64,000 bases of DNA from Parasponia andersonii. Its lineage: Eukaryota > Streptophyta > Magnoliopsida > Rosales > Cannabaceae. The translations under genes and the position numbers were made by a program. Under the pieces are notes generated by a model, which made no database searches, was not told the origin of the DNA, and worked only from the letters and a program-made list of their open reading frames with translations. This document shows positions 12,496 to 25,480 of the stretch, piece after piece. The stretch spans positions 92,409-156,408 of the forward strand of contig JXTB01000606.1 in assembly GCA_002914805.1 (NCBI GenBank), in the 5' to 3' direction. Each line of letters starts with the position of its first letter. The first letter of the stretch is position 1.

Positions 12496-13929
12496 TGTTA
12501 GGTCCAAAAGTTTGGTATTCTAAATGATAAGTTTCGAGGACTCAAGTTGATAAAAGAAATAGAGATGTTGTTACAACAAGTTTGAAGTTATTAGAAGAAG
12601 TCTAAAATTGTTACAATAAGTATTGTTCTACTGTAAACGAAACTTGCTTTTCTCTCTTTATAGAAACCCTCTAGAATATGACCAAACATGCTTTGTTTTC
12701 ATATTTGATGATTTTAGTGATAATATTAGTAAAATATACATATAAGTTCATGTATAGTTGTTTAGGATAATTTTTCTATCAATTTTCAATCAATTCATTT
12801 TATATTTAACATATATATCCTTGATATTTTCTCTTTTTTTTTTTCCTTGATTGATAAATGATTGCCTCTTATTAATCAATAAATTTGAACAGGTTTCTAA
12901 AGTAAATTCATAAGAATTTTTATCCTTAATTATTGTTGGATATTTTCTTATCAATTAATTAAGTTTCCATTAATTAATTGATTTGATTTGCTGAGTTGTT
13001 GTGATCAGATTTTCTGATCTGTTGCAACAACTCTAGATATTTATAGAAAGATTGGTTAGTTTTCTTAAATTTTGGTATTTGATTGATATTGATTGAGATA
13101 TGATTTTATAGGATAATTATCTATTATTGGCAAATTAATTGAAGGTTTTAAGTGGCAATCGGATATCCAAACCATATCAAAAGAGCAATCATGAATCTGG
13201 ACATTTTTGTGGTAATTGTTCAGAAAATTGTTACAACAACTTTACGACAGATTACAATATTTATGGAAAGATTTTGATTTTATCATTAATTCTTTCTTCA
13301 TTTGATTTTAGCCGATTCACACTACTATAGAAATCTAAGAGGGCTAAAATTCACCTTTAAAAGCTCTGCTAGTCCAAGGAATTTTGTATACACTTCATTG
13401 AGAAAATTATTCTTATAGAAAGGTTTTATTTGTAAGGCATAGAGCATGTTCTATTGTCATTGTGAAACTTAGAGAGCTTTAAGATTTTTTAGGTACTTTG
13501 TTTAAGTGTATCTTGTCCATTAGGAGGAAAAATAATACGTCTTCAGGAGGAGATAGATTTGGACTAATGAATAGAGTTTATGTGTAAAGGATCAACAAGA
13601 CGGGGGAAGTTCACTAAATAAGATTAGTTGAGTCATTTCAACACATTACAACAATTGAAAAGAGGGAGACTTTTATTATATTAGTCAATTATTGTTTACA
13701 ATTTTTATGCTTTACTAATTTATTTAATCTCTAAGTATGCCCCATGGAGTAAGAAAAGTCCGAACCACATTAAAAATGTCTTATGTTCATTCTTTACTTA
13801 CTTGTTCTTGTTGCAACACATACACTCGTTGTTGCAACAACCTCTAGTACATATGTTACAATATAATTAATTAATTATTATGTTAATCAATTAATTAATT
13901 ATTTAATAGGACATAAAATAGATCTTTTA
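12496..13929 (+). repeat. 5' LTR of the SIRE-like element
   Basis: The LTR begins TGTTAGGTCC and matches 23283-24684 along its whole length, for example at GATAATATTAGT...TATAGTTGTTTAGGATAATTTT (first part) and near AGAGCATGTTCTATT. The right end is placed two bases before the primer-binding site, uncertain by a few bases. It contains several TTGTTRYAACA-type palindromes. Confidence 0.8.
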
Positions 13930-13931
13930 AT

Positions 13932-13943
13932 TGGTATCAGAGC
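13932..13943 (+). other. Primer-binding site (initiator tRNA-Met type)
   Basis: TGGTATCAGAGC lies just after the 5' LTR. It is the usual plant Copia primer-binding site complementary to the 3' end of initiator tRNA-Met, and it fixes the LTR border and the plus-strand orientation of the element. Confidence 0.85.
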
Positions 13944-14393
13944 GGAATCACTTAATTTTTAGTGAGATATTGAGATTTTCTGATCTGTTTTCTGTTAATA
14001 TGTCTTTTCTCAATAAAGGATAATCAATTTCTCATCCACCATTACTAGACGGTACCAACTATCCTTATTGGAATACCACAATAAGAGCATTCATTAGAGC
14101 ATTTAACATTAAAGCCTAGAGATCTATTATAAGTTGGTCTCATCCTATTGTCAAAGCTGATGATGGAGCAATCTCCTCGAAATCTGAGATTGATTGGTCA
14201 CCCCAAGATGATTTGGTAGCAAATTACAATACCAAGGCTCTACATGTCATTTTCAATGGGTGTGATATATAGCAAATCAAGTGGATTTCTTCGTGTAAAA
14301 TTGCCAAAGAGGCATGAAAAATTCTTCAAACTCATTTTGAAGGCTCAAATGATGTAAAGCATAATAAACTCCCATCTCTTACAACTAGATTTG

Positions 14394-15538
14394 TATTAAG
14401 TCCATAAAAATGGAGTTATCTAGTGCTAATGTGACTTAAGTTTTGCTATATTCTTATTTATTTTAAGTTATTTTAATTGTTTTACTAGTTATTTTGATGT
14501 TTTACTTGTTTGTGTACATAGGAGAATAAAATAAGGCCGTTTAATATAAATTAAGGTAAACTTATGCCTAACAAATGGGTTTTTCAAACTATTGGATCGA
14601 AATTGAATCCGATGCAGATGTAACGTAATAAAAATGAGGCAAATCAGAGCCAAAACAAAGAAATGATGCACCCAGGAAGCCACAATGCCAGATCAGTAGA
14701 AAAATGGCACTGCAGTGCTAACTCTTGGGAAATTTTGACACTGTAACACCAAAAATGGCATCGTAACACTACCGTTTGTGTCTTAAGTCAATAATTGATG
14801 TCGAGATTAACTTTTTGATGATCCAAGAGTCCAAATTCGGCTGATCTTAAGTTTGCACAAGCCATATCTTTAAAATTCGATCTTTGGGGTTGAAAGAGAC
14901 ATGTTGAGATAGAGAGAAAAAGAAGGTGGCAGCTACGGAAGGAGATGAAAAAGAGAAAGAAGAAGATGAATATAAGCTCCAAGCCTCCGTTTCTTTATTT
15001 CTTCTACAACATCAACACCATTCTTTGTTTATACTATTTTTTCTTCATTTTCTTGTGAGTTTTTCTTTGTATTTTTCATATTTGGAGAGTAATATAGTTG
15101 AGAACAATCCTAGAGAGAGGATTCAAGGGAGCAAGAATTAAGCTTGGAAGAGGAACTTGACAATTTCTATAAACACCTTCAAGCTTTTCTAAGAGGGAAT
15201 TCTATAAATTTTTTCTCTTTGATTTTTTTATTTCTTGAATTCATTACATTGTAATATTATTGTTCTCAATTTATATTATGAACTAAATATTTCTTTGTCT
15301 AGTTTTACTTTGTAAACCAACCTAGTATCTTATGTTTGTTTATTTTTCTCCTCTTTTATTAATCAAATCTATTGTTGAGTTAAAGTTAAGATTGACTAAT
15401 TTTAATACTTAGCTTAGATTTAGTAATCAATCCTAGTGTGTTCGAAACTCTTAACTCCTAAATCTATATTATTTATAACCGTGTGCACTTGCACAGGAGT
15501 GTATGAGTATAATTTATAATTGCATATTCTAGCCAACA
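14394..15538. mobile_element. Solo LTR nested in the SIRE-like element
   Basis: This 1145-bp segment interrupts the gag region of the SIRE-like fossil. It is flanked on both sides by the identical 5-bp repeat ATTTG (14389-14393 and 15539-15543), the duplication expected of an LTR-retrotransposon insertion. It starts TATTAAGTCC, ends AGCCAACA, and has no coding region. It most likely is a solo LTR left by recombination between two LTRs; the family is not identified. A small open frame within it (14926-15141, acidic then hydrophobic) has no recognisable domain and I do not call it a gene. Confidence 0.7.
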
Positions 15539-18500
15539 ATTTGAGCAAATACATATGGAAGAAAATGAATCCTTGTCCCAATATTATACAAAACTGTGTG
15601 ATATTACTAATGAATCATTTGCTCTTGGTGAAAAGATTCATGAGGTTGTTATAGTGAGAAAAATTATTAGATCCCTTTTTGATCATTCTCAACCTAAGAT
15701 TATTGCAATTGAAGAGAACAAAAATCTAGACACCATAAAGCTTGAAGACTTGATAAGTTCTCTTTGAGCATTTAAAATAAGTCTAACGGTAAGAAAGAAG
15801 GAGAAATCCACACACGAGAATGATGGAGTGTCGAATGAGGAAAAAGATAGGGACAAACTTGCTTAACTTATAAAAAATTTTAAAAAATTCTTAAAGAAAG
15901 TTAGCAAGAATTCTGGGCCAATTTCATCCTCTTCCGAATCAGGTAAGACCTCCTCTGAATCTTATGACTTTTCTAACAAGCAAAGTGTGTAGTGTAGAGA
16001 ATGCTAGGGACACATAGAATCTGAATGTGTAAACACTTTGAAAAAAAAAAGCCTAAATCCTTCGCATCAACTTGAAGTGATGAAGAATCTAAAGGCAGCT
16101 AAGAATGTGATAATAATGTAAGCAATCATGTTGCTTTTGTCAGTTAATTTTTTCCTAGTAACCTTTGTCATATATGGAAAAATTGGTTGTTTACTATACA
16201 GTCTCGAAATTTGATGATAATAAGGAATTATCTATGGTTGAATTCGAATCTGATTTAAATATTGATAAGAATTCACTTTTTGATACATACAAAAATCAAT
16301 ATGCTCAACGGAAACATTTTTACACTAAAAACCGTGGTTTGGTAAAAACCAATTCCCTTTTGGTTGAGTTTGAAGAAAATTCTTTTAAAATAATTCAAGA
16401 ATTAGAATTAATTGTTGATAAAAAAAGAAAAAAGTTTAAAAAAAGGTTTCTATGGAACTTGAAAGAATAATAAAATTTCTTAAAATGTTTAATTCTAGTT
16501 CATCCCAATTAGATCATATTTTGTCTTTTGGTAAGTTTACTAGTAAATTTCTTAAAATGTTTAATTCTAGTTCATCCCAATTAGATCATATTTTGTCTTT
16601 TGGTAAGTTTACTAGTGATATTACTGGACTTAGTTTTAAAGGAGAATATTCAAGAATAAAAACTATTTTGTGAAAAAATCGGTTACCACTCCTGCTAGAA
16701 TATACGTTATTATAATAATAGGTTTGAAGAAAATTTCGACACCCGTTAGCACATTTGTTGTTACAACACTAGGATCTTAAGCAACATTCAGAAGTGGTCT
16801 TAGTTTTGTACCGTCTGTAGGACCAAAAGATAAATATTGCAAACCTGTTGCAACAATAGATTTATTCATAACAGGAAAAGGTAAGAGATTCATATCCACT
16901 TATTATTTTTGTGGTATTAAAGGTCATATTTGACCTAGATATTTGGTGATGGTGTGAAGGGGAGAGTTCTTGGCATTAGAACTCTCAACATTGATGGTTT
17001 CCAAAAATTAAAGAGGGTGATGCATGTAGAAGATCTGAAGGCTAATTTGATTAGCATAAGTCAACTATGTGGTTTAAATTTGAACTTGCAATTCACTAAT
17101 AAGAGGTGTCAAGTCTTGGACATTTCATGTAAGTGTATGTTGGAAGGTTTCAGATCTTTAGATAATTGTTACTATATCTCTCCGGCACACACACATGTCA
17201 CAAAACTTCTTTGAATAATGTTGATTTATGGCATGAAAGACTTGGTCACTTGAATTTCAAAGCACTAAAAAATTTGAAAAGTATTGATGTTGTTCGTGGT
17301 TTATCGTCTCTTGGTAAATAATCTTTTGAAGTGTATGGACCATATCAATATGGAAGGCAATAGAAATCCACACACAAGGTAATTCAACAGATTTCAATAT
17401 CAAAGATATTGGAATTATTACATATAGATCTAATGGGTCTAATAGAAATAGAAAATGCGGCAGGTAAGAGTTACATCTTTGTTTGTGTTCATAATTTTTC
17501 TAAGTTTACCTAGGTTGCATTTCTAAGAGAAAAATATGATACTTTTGATGCTTTCAAGAGCCTATGTTTGAAATTGAGAAATGAAAAAAATTGTAACATT
17601 GGCAAGATTGTGGGAATAAAAAGTGATCATGGAAAGCAATTTGAGAATTCTGTTTTTTGCTAAATTTTGTGACGAGCATGGTATTACTCATGAGTTTTCT
17701 ACTCCTAAAATACCACAACAAAATGGTATTATAGAAAGGAAAAATCATACCTTATATAAAATGGCCTATATGATACTGAATAGTTTTCTACTCCTAAAAT
17801 ACCACAACAAAATGGTATTATAGAAAGGAAAAATCATACCTTATATAAAATGGCCTATATGATACTGAATAGCAAGAGATTACCAAAGAAGTTGTGAGCC
17901 AAAGCTATAAACACGACATGTTATACAATAAATCGTGTTTATTTGAGACTAGGTACAAAAATGACATCAATTGAGATCTGGAAAAAAAAAAAACCCAATG
18001 TCCCAATGTAAGTTACTTTCATATCTTTGGTAGTACATGTTACATTTTTAATGATCATGAACATTTTGGTAAGTTTGATGCAAAAAGTGATATTGATATA
18101 TTTCTTGGTTACTCCAATAATAGTAAAGCATATCGTGTGTATAACATGAGAAGTCAAATTATTATGGAGTCTGCTAATGTGATTGTTGATTATCATAGTG
18201 ATTTTTCATAATTTTCAATGGACAAAATCATAAGCAGTTTTACTAATGAAACTGGTGATTCAACGGAACTTGGTGTTGCAATAACCGAATTTGAGAAAAT
18301 TGATGGTATAACAACAGAACCACTGGCAGTATCTTCTAATCTAAAAATTCCTGAATTATCAATGAAGGATGGTGAGTTTTTTAGAATCTTTCCAGAAAAG
18401 AACCATCGTCTAGAGTGAAGAAAAATCACCCAACAGATCTCGTTCTTGGTAAGCATGATGATACCATAGTCACAAGGAAAAGGATAGTCAAAGAGGCTCT

Positions 18501-20989
18501 ACTAGATAAGTTTTGGATAAAAGCTATGCAAAAAGACTTAGAACAATTTTCTCGTAATGATATTTGGCCTCTTGTTCCTATACCTAGTCATACAAATATC
18601 ATTGGTACAGAATGGATTTTTAAAAATAAGTCTAATGAATTTGGTAACATTATAAGGAATAAAGCAAGATTAATTTCCTAAGAATATACTCAAATTGAGG
18701 GTATTGACTTTGATAAAACATTTGCACTAGTGGCTAGATTAGAGTCTATCAAATTATTTCTTGCAATAGCTTGTGCCATAGGTTTCAAATTATATCAAAT
18801 TGATGTTAAAAGTGATTTTCTGAATAGTATTTTGAATGAAGAAGCTTGTGTTAAATAACCCAAAAGATTTAAAGACCCACATTTTCTTAATCATATTTTC
18901 AAATTAAAAAAGGTTTTATATGGGTTAAAGCAAGCTCCTAGAGCTTGGTATGAGATATTAACAATTTTCTTGTTTGAAAGGGGTTATAAGAGAGGGGAAG
19001 TGGATAGAGTACTTTTTATCAAACACTTTGATTCGGGTATTATTATTGTTCTAGTATATGTGGATGATATAGTTTTGGCTCTACCTCTAACTCTAAAGTG
19101 CTGGAGTTTGTCGACCAAATGAAGCAAGAATTTGATATGAGCATTGTCAGAGAGCTCACATAGTTTTTAGATTTACAAGTCAAATAGCTTGAGGATGTCA
19201 TTTTTATTTCTCAAGCCAAGTATGCCAAGAACCTTGTTTCTAAATTTGAACTTAAAAAACCCAAACGTTTTTGTACTGCCATGAGCATAACACTGAAGTT
19301 GATAAAAGATAAAGGAGGGGTAAGTGTTGATCCAACATTGTACAAAAGCATGATAAGTAGACTTCTTTACCTTACTACTAGTCATTCTGATATATGTTAC
19401 AGTGTTGGTGTATATGCAAGATGCTAGAGTAATCCTAAGAAATCTTATATTACTACTGTTAAGGGAATTATTCGCTATATGAGTAGTACTCTTGATTACG
19501 ATATTTGGTATTCTAGGGATACTAATGTGAATCTTATAGGATATAGCGATGCAGACTGGGCAGGCAACACAGATGATAAAAAGAGTACTAGTAGTGGTTG
19601 TTTCTACCTTGGAAACAAATTGGTTTCTTGGCACAGCAAGAAACAAAATTCGATTGCTCTGTCTACTAGTGAGGCTGAATACATTGTTATTGGAAGTTAT
19701 TGCACACAACTTTTCTGGATGAAATAGATGCTTGCTGACTATGGCTTTGATATAGGTCTTATGACTATATTTTGTGATAATACAAGTGCTATAAACATTT
19801 CAAAATACTCAGTGCAAAATTCTAGAACAAAGCATATAGATATTTGTCATTATTTTATAAGGGAATTGGTTGAGAATAAAACATTCATTCTAGAACATGT
19901 TGAAATTGAAAAGTAGATTGCAGACATTTTCACCAAAGCTCTTAATTATGTAAAATTTGATTCCTTAAGACAAGCCTTAGGAATCTATTGTGTTTAAGTT
20001 TTGTGTTATGTGTTTTTCAATTTCAGCCAAAAATATTTCTCGTAAACAAAAAAAAAATGTTGATAGAGATAAAAAGATTATAAGGAATTTAGATAATATC
20101 TTTTTAATTTTTATTACAAACTAGATTGTTTAATTATTTTGAATTGTTGTTATTTTGACATTGAAATCTCCAAGTTCTTAAATCTTGATTAATTTTTTGA
20201 ATTGATTTTTAGCTAGCCAACTTTGTTCTAATAATCTTTTGAAACCTAGATGTGGAATAGATCCCATGAATAGAAAGAACTACTTACTTTAAAGTGTGAA
20301 AGTCGTCCTTAAGTAATTTGGGCCTCTGTATTACCAATATAGAGAAGATAATCTATCACGGAAAAGGACTACCTCAGAGATAGTGTGAAAGCTATTATCA
20401 TGGGTACTTAAAATAAAGGTGGTAAGTAAAATAAAATAAAATAAAAAAAGGCTGCCTATTATGTAAAAAAAAAAAAAAAATAGCTAGGAATTTTGAGAAA
20501 AATTGAAACAGGTAAGTTAGTTAGTTTTTAGTCTAGTTTATTCATCTTGATTTTATAAGAAGATTTATCTGTCAAAAATTTTAAACAATTTATTATAATT
20601 TTAAAATTATTTTTGTTTCAAAAATAAAATTGATACAATCTTCTTTCTTATCTTCTCTTTATCGAAATTATATCTTGAGTTTATGGAAATATATTGGCTG
20701 AAATTGTGTTATATCTATGTGCCAATTTCTCTTTGTAAATACTAAAAATATATCTATATATATGGGGAGAAAAAATTTATAGGAAAGTTTGCAATATGAT
20801 TTTTCTTTTGTTGCAACATGTCAAAAACTTTCACGTTTTATTCCAATCAATTATTTTCCTGATTTTGTGTTTGTGAAATCACTAAAAATTCTGATTTGGA
20901 TTTTTAATTTCCTAATTTGATAGCTGATTGGTTCTATACATGTGGCTTATTTGAAAGTGTTAATTTCTAACCTAATTTTTATCACACAG

Positions 20990-22900
20990 CTTCTATCCCT
21001 TTTGTCTCTCCAGGTTCATCCTCTGCCTCAGCCGAAAAATCTCAACCTGAGGATTGAAACTGACCACTTCACCACCTAAGGGGGTGGCACCTGCAACTCC
21101 ACCTCCAGTTAAATTAGAACCTGAGCTCATTGAAGAAGCCAAAGAATCAACTGAGTATTCCTCTCAGGCTGAGATTGAAGATAATGGTGGTTTTGATGAA
21201 GAAGCTGTCGTTGAAGCCGATGAGATTACCAGTGATGATAAAGAATAAGCTATAGATGATGAAGGTGACGATAAGGATGATTAATCTAAGTCTGATGATG
21301 CACCTCCAGTACCTGTTGCAACTAAATCTATGAAAATACCAAAATCTATTGTGGATGTAAAATTGATTCCATCCCTCTTTGTTACAACAGCTACAAAAAT
21401 CAAGAAATCTGGATGAACGAAATCTGTTGCAACAATAGATGCTATCTCTGAATCATCAAAACCTGATAATATTGCAACCACTGTGAAAGCAACTTCTTTA
21501 GTGAAATCCAAGAAGCATGCTTCAAAGAAGACTGAAGCTTTGAAATCTTCAAAGGCATCTAAAGTTGTTACAACAATAATTGTACCAGTTACAACAATTG
21601 TTGTCCTTGTTTCATCTGCCCATGTTCTAGTGGCAACGACTCCATCCAAAGCTGTAATAATTTCGATGCAGAGTGAATAAGATCCATCCATGGAGACTGA
21701 GTCATCCAAAGCATAATCAGACATTTCAAAAGAGCCTAAAAGTCCAGAGGACAATGATGATGATGAGCTCGAGATTGAAGTGTCCGAACCATCAAAAGAT
21801 GAGGGTGAAGCTATTCAATCTGACATACTTGAGGGGTATTTTGTTTCTAAAGCCCATTCTACTCCATTTTATACCATTGAGAATGGAGCTTGATGAAAGA
21901 TTATGAAAAAAACACTTTTTGGGACGAAAGTAACTTCAATCTAGATTCATTTAAGCCCTTAGGAATAGTCAAACTTCTTAAGGATCTTCAATAAATGAAA
22001 ACCGTGACTGGCTTTGAAGGGTGTGTTCCTAGAGTATTCTAAGAATTCTATTGTAATATACATAAAGATATAGTTGACCCAACAAGACCTTTTTATGATA
22101 AAGTCTATGTTAGAGAGCATGTATATGATTCTTCTTTCTTGACTATTGTTGATTTCTTAGATAACCCTAGGGTAGAAGTTGATGAGTTTGAGAAAGATCA
22201 TACAATTGAAAATGTGGTGTCTAAATTACTTGGTGATGTCACTGTTTGGACAAATGATTCACATGCCTTGAAATCTTATGAGCTAACTTACAAGTATTCT
22301 AACTTGCATAAGATTGCTCAGCACAACTGGTGGCCAACAACTCATCAACCCACTATTGCCAAAAATTTTGCATGTCTGTTATTTGATATTGGAATAAGTT
22401 TTCAAGCCAATCTTTCTCAGATTATTTTTCATGTGATTTCTAATCTTTGTGGAGGAAGAAAGAAGAATCAAAAGCTGCCATTCCCTAACCTGATTTATGG
22501 GATTCTTCAACAACAGTATCCTCTGAACTTTTTAGTGATTCTCTCTCTCCATTTCTATCTACTATTTCTTACAGGTTGAAGGGCAAAGAAGTTGTTGAAC
22601 CATCTGTTGCAATAAGTGCAAATCTAAGAAGAAGACAGCTGCTATCAAGAAGTCCTCACCTGTTGTAGCACCTTTTGTTATGATATCCCAAGAGTCTATG
22701 GAGCTAGAGAATTTGAAAGCTGATCAAGTCAAGTAGACTGAGCGATTGGAGGCCATTGAAAAAATGTAACAAGAGATTCTTGATCAGTTGACAGCCGCCT
22801 TTGTTAATCTATCAGTTGTCACTCCTTATCCTTCTAGATTTTTCCAACCAGATGTACCAACATCTTCACCTATTACAACGAGTCCAGAAAAGCAAGCCAA
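20990..22900 (+). mobile_element. Extra region after pol in the SIRE-like fossil
   Basis: This lies between the RNase H end and the 3' LTR. It starts with a proline- and acid-rich stretch (near 21054-21250), continues with a Lys/Ser/Val/Thr-rich low-complexity part, and then has a segment (about 21.95-22.58 kb) resembling the putative plant transposon protein domain found in the third reading frame of SIRE/Maximus-type elements, sometimes called envelope-like. The resemblance is from memory of the family. It is broken along with the rest of the element. Confidence 0.55.
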
Positions 22901-23268
22901 GAAATGATACAAGAAGACGCTGTTTTGATATTTTTGTTTGCTTTGCAGGAATTTGCTGCATATAGCTTTCTTTCTTTTGTTTCCAGAAATTTATTTTCAT
23001 TTGTTTTAGCTTTAAGACTTAATGTTTCGTTTGGTTATTTTGATATTTTGGCCCTCTTTATTTTGATATTTATTTGGACATTATATTCTGTTTGGAAATC
23101 ATGAGATATAATTTTTAAGGGGAGGTTTCTACAATTTAGATTACATTCTTATGTATTATGATTTTCAGGAGGAGCCATTTTTTTATAGGAAATTTAACCA
23201 TATGTTTTGCATATTTTTGTACTTGAGTTCTTTATGTTCTTTCTCATGTTGATTTTGTCAAAAAGATG

Positions 23269-23282
23269 ACAAAGGGAGAGAT
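23269..23282 (+). other. Polypurine tract before the 3' LTR
   Basis: A purine-rich run, AAAGGGAGAG followed by ATTAT, ends right at the 3' LTR start. It is the expected plus-strand primer site and supports the placed LTR border. Confidence 0.65.
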
Positions 23283-24684
23283 TATTAGGTCTTAAAGTTT
23301 GGCATTTTAAATGGCAAATTTTAAGAACTCAAGTTCATAAAAGAGATAGAGATGTTATTACAACAAGCCTGAAGTTGTTATAATAACTCTGAAGTTGTTA
23401 CAACAAACAAAACTTGTGTTTTTCTCTTTATGGAAATCTTCTAGAATATGCACAAACGTGTTTTGTTTCCATATTTGATAATTTTGATGATAATATTAGT
23501 GAAATATAAATAGAATTTTATATATAGTTGTTTAGGATAATTTTCCTATCAATTTTCAATCAATTCCTTTTGTATTTTTCATATATATTATTGATAATTT
23601 TCTCATTCTTTTATCCTTGATTGATATCTAATTACCTCTTATTGATCAATGAATTTAGATAGGTTTCTGAAGTAACTTTATAAGGATTTTTATCCTTAAT
23701 TATTGCTAGATATTTGTTCATCAATTAATTAAGTTTCTATTAGTTATTTGATTTTATTTATTGAGTTATTATGATCAGATTTTCTAATCTGTTGTAACAA
23801 CTCCGGATATTTATGGAAAGAATGATTAATTTTCTTAAATCTTGGTATTTGATTGATACTGATTAAGATATGATTTTTTTTGGATAATTATTAATTTAGC
23901 AGATTAATTAAAGATTTCCAGCTGGCCAAATCATGTCCAAACTATATCAAGGAAGCAATTATGAATCTGGACATTTTTCTAGTAATTGTTTAGAAAGTTA
24001 TTGCAAGCATATTACAACATTTGTGGAAAGATTTTGATTTTGTTGCTAATTCTTTCCTTATTTAATTTTAGCTAATTCACACTACTATAGATGTCTAAAG
24101 GGACTAAAATTCACCTATAAAAGTTCTGCTACTCTAAGGAATTTTATATGTACTTCATTAAGAAAAATATTCTTAGAGGGCTTTTATTTGTAAGGCATAG
24201 AGCATGTTCTATTACTATTATGAGACTTAGAGACCTTTAGGATTTTCTATGTACTTTGTTTGAGTGCATCTTATTCATTTCGAGAAAGAATAATACGTTT
24301 TCGGAAGGAGACAAATTCGGACCCGTAAAGGGAGTTCATATACGAAAGACCAACAAGACAAAGAGAGCTCTCTAAATAAGGTTGATGGAGTTATTACAAC
24401 AAATTGCGGCAATTGAAAAAAAAAAGAGTTTTTTATTGCATTAGTTAATTAGTATTTATAATTATTATACTTTACTAATTTATTTAATCTCTGGGTATGG
24501 CCCCGAGGAGTAGAAGAGATCCGAACCATGTTAAAAATATCTTGTGTTCATTCTTTACTTGTTCTAATTATAACATATACACTCGTCATTATAACAACCT
24601 TTAGTATACATGTTACAAAATAATTATTAATTATTAATTTATTAATTAATTATTTATTTGGTAATACCTAAATCAAATCTTTCG
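23283..24684 (+). repeat. 3' LTR of the SIRE-like element
   Basis: It begins TATTAGGTC in place of TGTTAGGTC and matches the 5' LTR throughout. The right end is uncertain by a few bases because the last 20 bases have diverged. The older Copia fossil resumes directly after it. No exact 5-bp target duplication is left (GTATT on the left side). Confidence 0.8.
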
Positions 24685-25480
24685 AAGTTCATCTACGTAT
24701 CATATGTCTCAAGGTAATGATACTTAAAACTTGATGAAGTTGTGACATCGCTTGGTTTCATTGAAAATAAAATAGATGATTGTATCTACCTCAAGATCGG
24801 TAGGAGCAAATTTATTTTTCTTGTGCTATATAAGTTGATGACGTCTTTCTTATTAGTAATAATCTAAATATGCTTCATGCCACTAAACAAATATCTTTAA
24901 GACTTTTGATATAAAAAATCTTTGTGAAGTACCCTTTTGTGCTTGATCAAATTTATATGATTAGATCATGTCATTTATTGAAACTTTCTTAGAAGGGTTA
25001 TATTATATGTATCCTTAGAAAATTTAACATACATAGTTACAAACCTAGGGAGGTGCATATGACTGAAGGGGTTATGCTTAGCATGAGTACAAATCTAGCA
25101 AATAAGGTAGAAAAACAACACATGAAAGATATGTCATACGCTAGTGCTATGCTCATGTTTGTAATATATTGGTTATTACTTTTGTAGTGAGTGGTATATA
25201 GAAAATTTTCTTCTAATCCTACCTTGGAACACTAGATAGCTACAAAGAAAGTAGTAATATATCTACAAGTGAACAAAATTTCATGCTTTATTATAGAATC
25301 ACTGATCACCTTAAGATGATTGGATGTACATATCTGATTTTGTTAAGTGCCATGATGATCGAAATCTACTTCAAGCACTGTTTTTATAGAGTTCAAACAC
25401 TAAATTTATTGTTGCTAGTCTATTAACAATGGGACTCAAACTTATTAATTTAGGAGGCATGTTGATAACATGGTATTTTA
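24685..25480 (+). mobile_element. Old Copia retrotransposon fossil, right part (RT and RNase H remains)
   Basis: This continues the Copia pol remains seen at 11,160-12,109, in the same orientation. It holds later reverse-transcriptase pieces (around 24,740-24,850, words like KLDEVVTSLGF and FIFLVLY) and RNase H remains (around 25,290-25,360, words like DHLKMIG). It is heavily decayed. The two parts lie about 12.6 kb apart only because the MITE and the SIRE-like element inserted between them. Confidence 0.65.

Larger units (their letters stand above)
12496..24684 (+). mobile_element. SIRE/Maximus-like Copia retrotransposon fossil
   Basis: A 12.2-kb element with two LTRs of about 1.4 kb (12496-13929 and 23283-24684), a primer-binding site at 13932, a purine tract just before the 3' LTR, and parts in Copia order: gag (about 13.98-16.1 kb), protease and pre-integrase zone (16.9-17.3 kb), integrase (17.4-18.1 kb), reverse transcriptase (18.4-19.1 kb), RNase H (19.47-19.99 kb). 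A long extra region follows pol (about 21.0-22.9 kb), as in the SIRE lineage. The LTRs differ by roughly 15-20 percent by eye, so the insertion is several million years old. The copy is broken, with well over ten breaks. A solo LTR has inserted into the gag region. Confidence 0.85.

Noticed and set aside
14926-15141. 71-codon frame starting MAATEGDEKEKEEDEYK
   Set aside because: It lies inside the solo LTR, has simple acidic composition and no domain.
19173-19709. 178-codon minus-strand frame
   Set aside because: It is the antisense shadow of the reverse transcriptase and RNase H region of the SIRE-like fossil.
21281-21754. 157-codon minus-strand frame
   Set aside because: It is antisense to the low-complexity part of the extra region in the SIRE-like fossil.
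12496-24684. Reading the extra region after pol as a host gene captured by the retrotransposon
   Set aside because: Its layout and position fit the third frame known in SIRE/Maximus elements, so no capture is needed to explain it.
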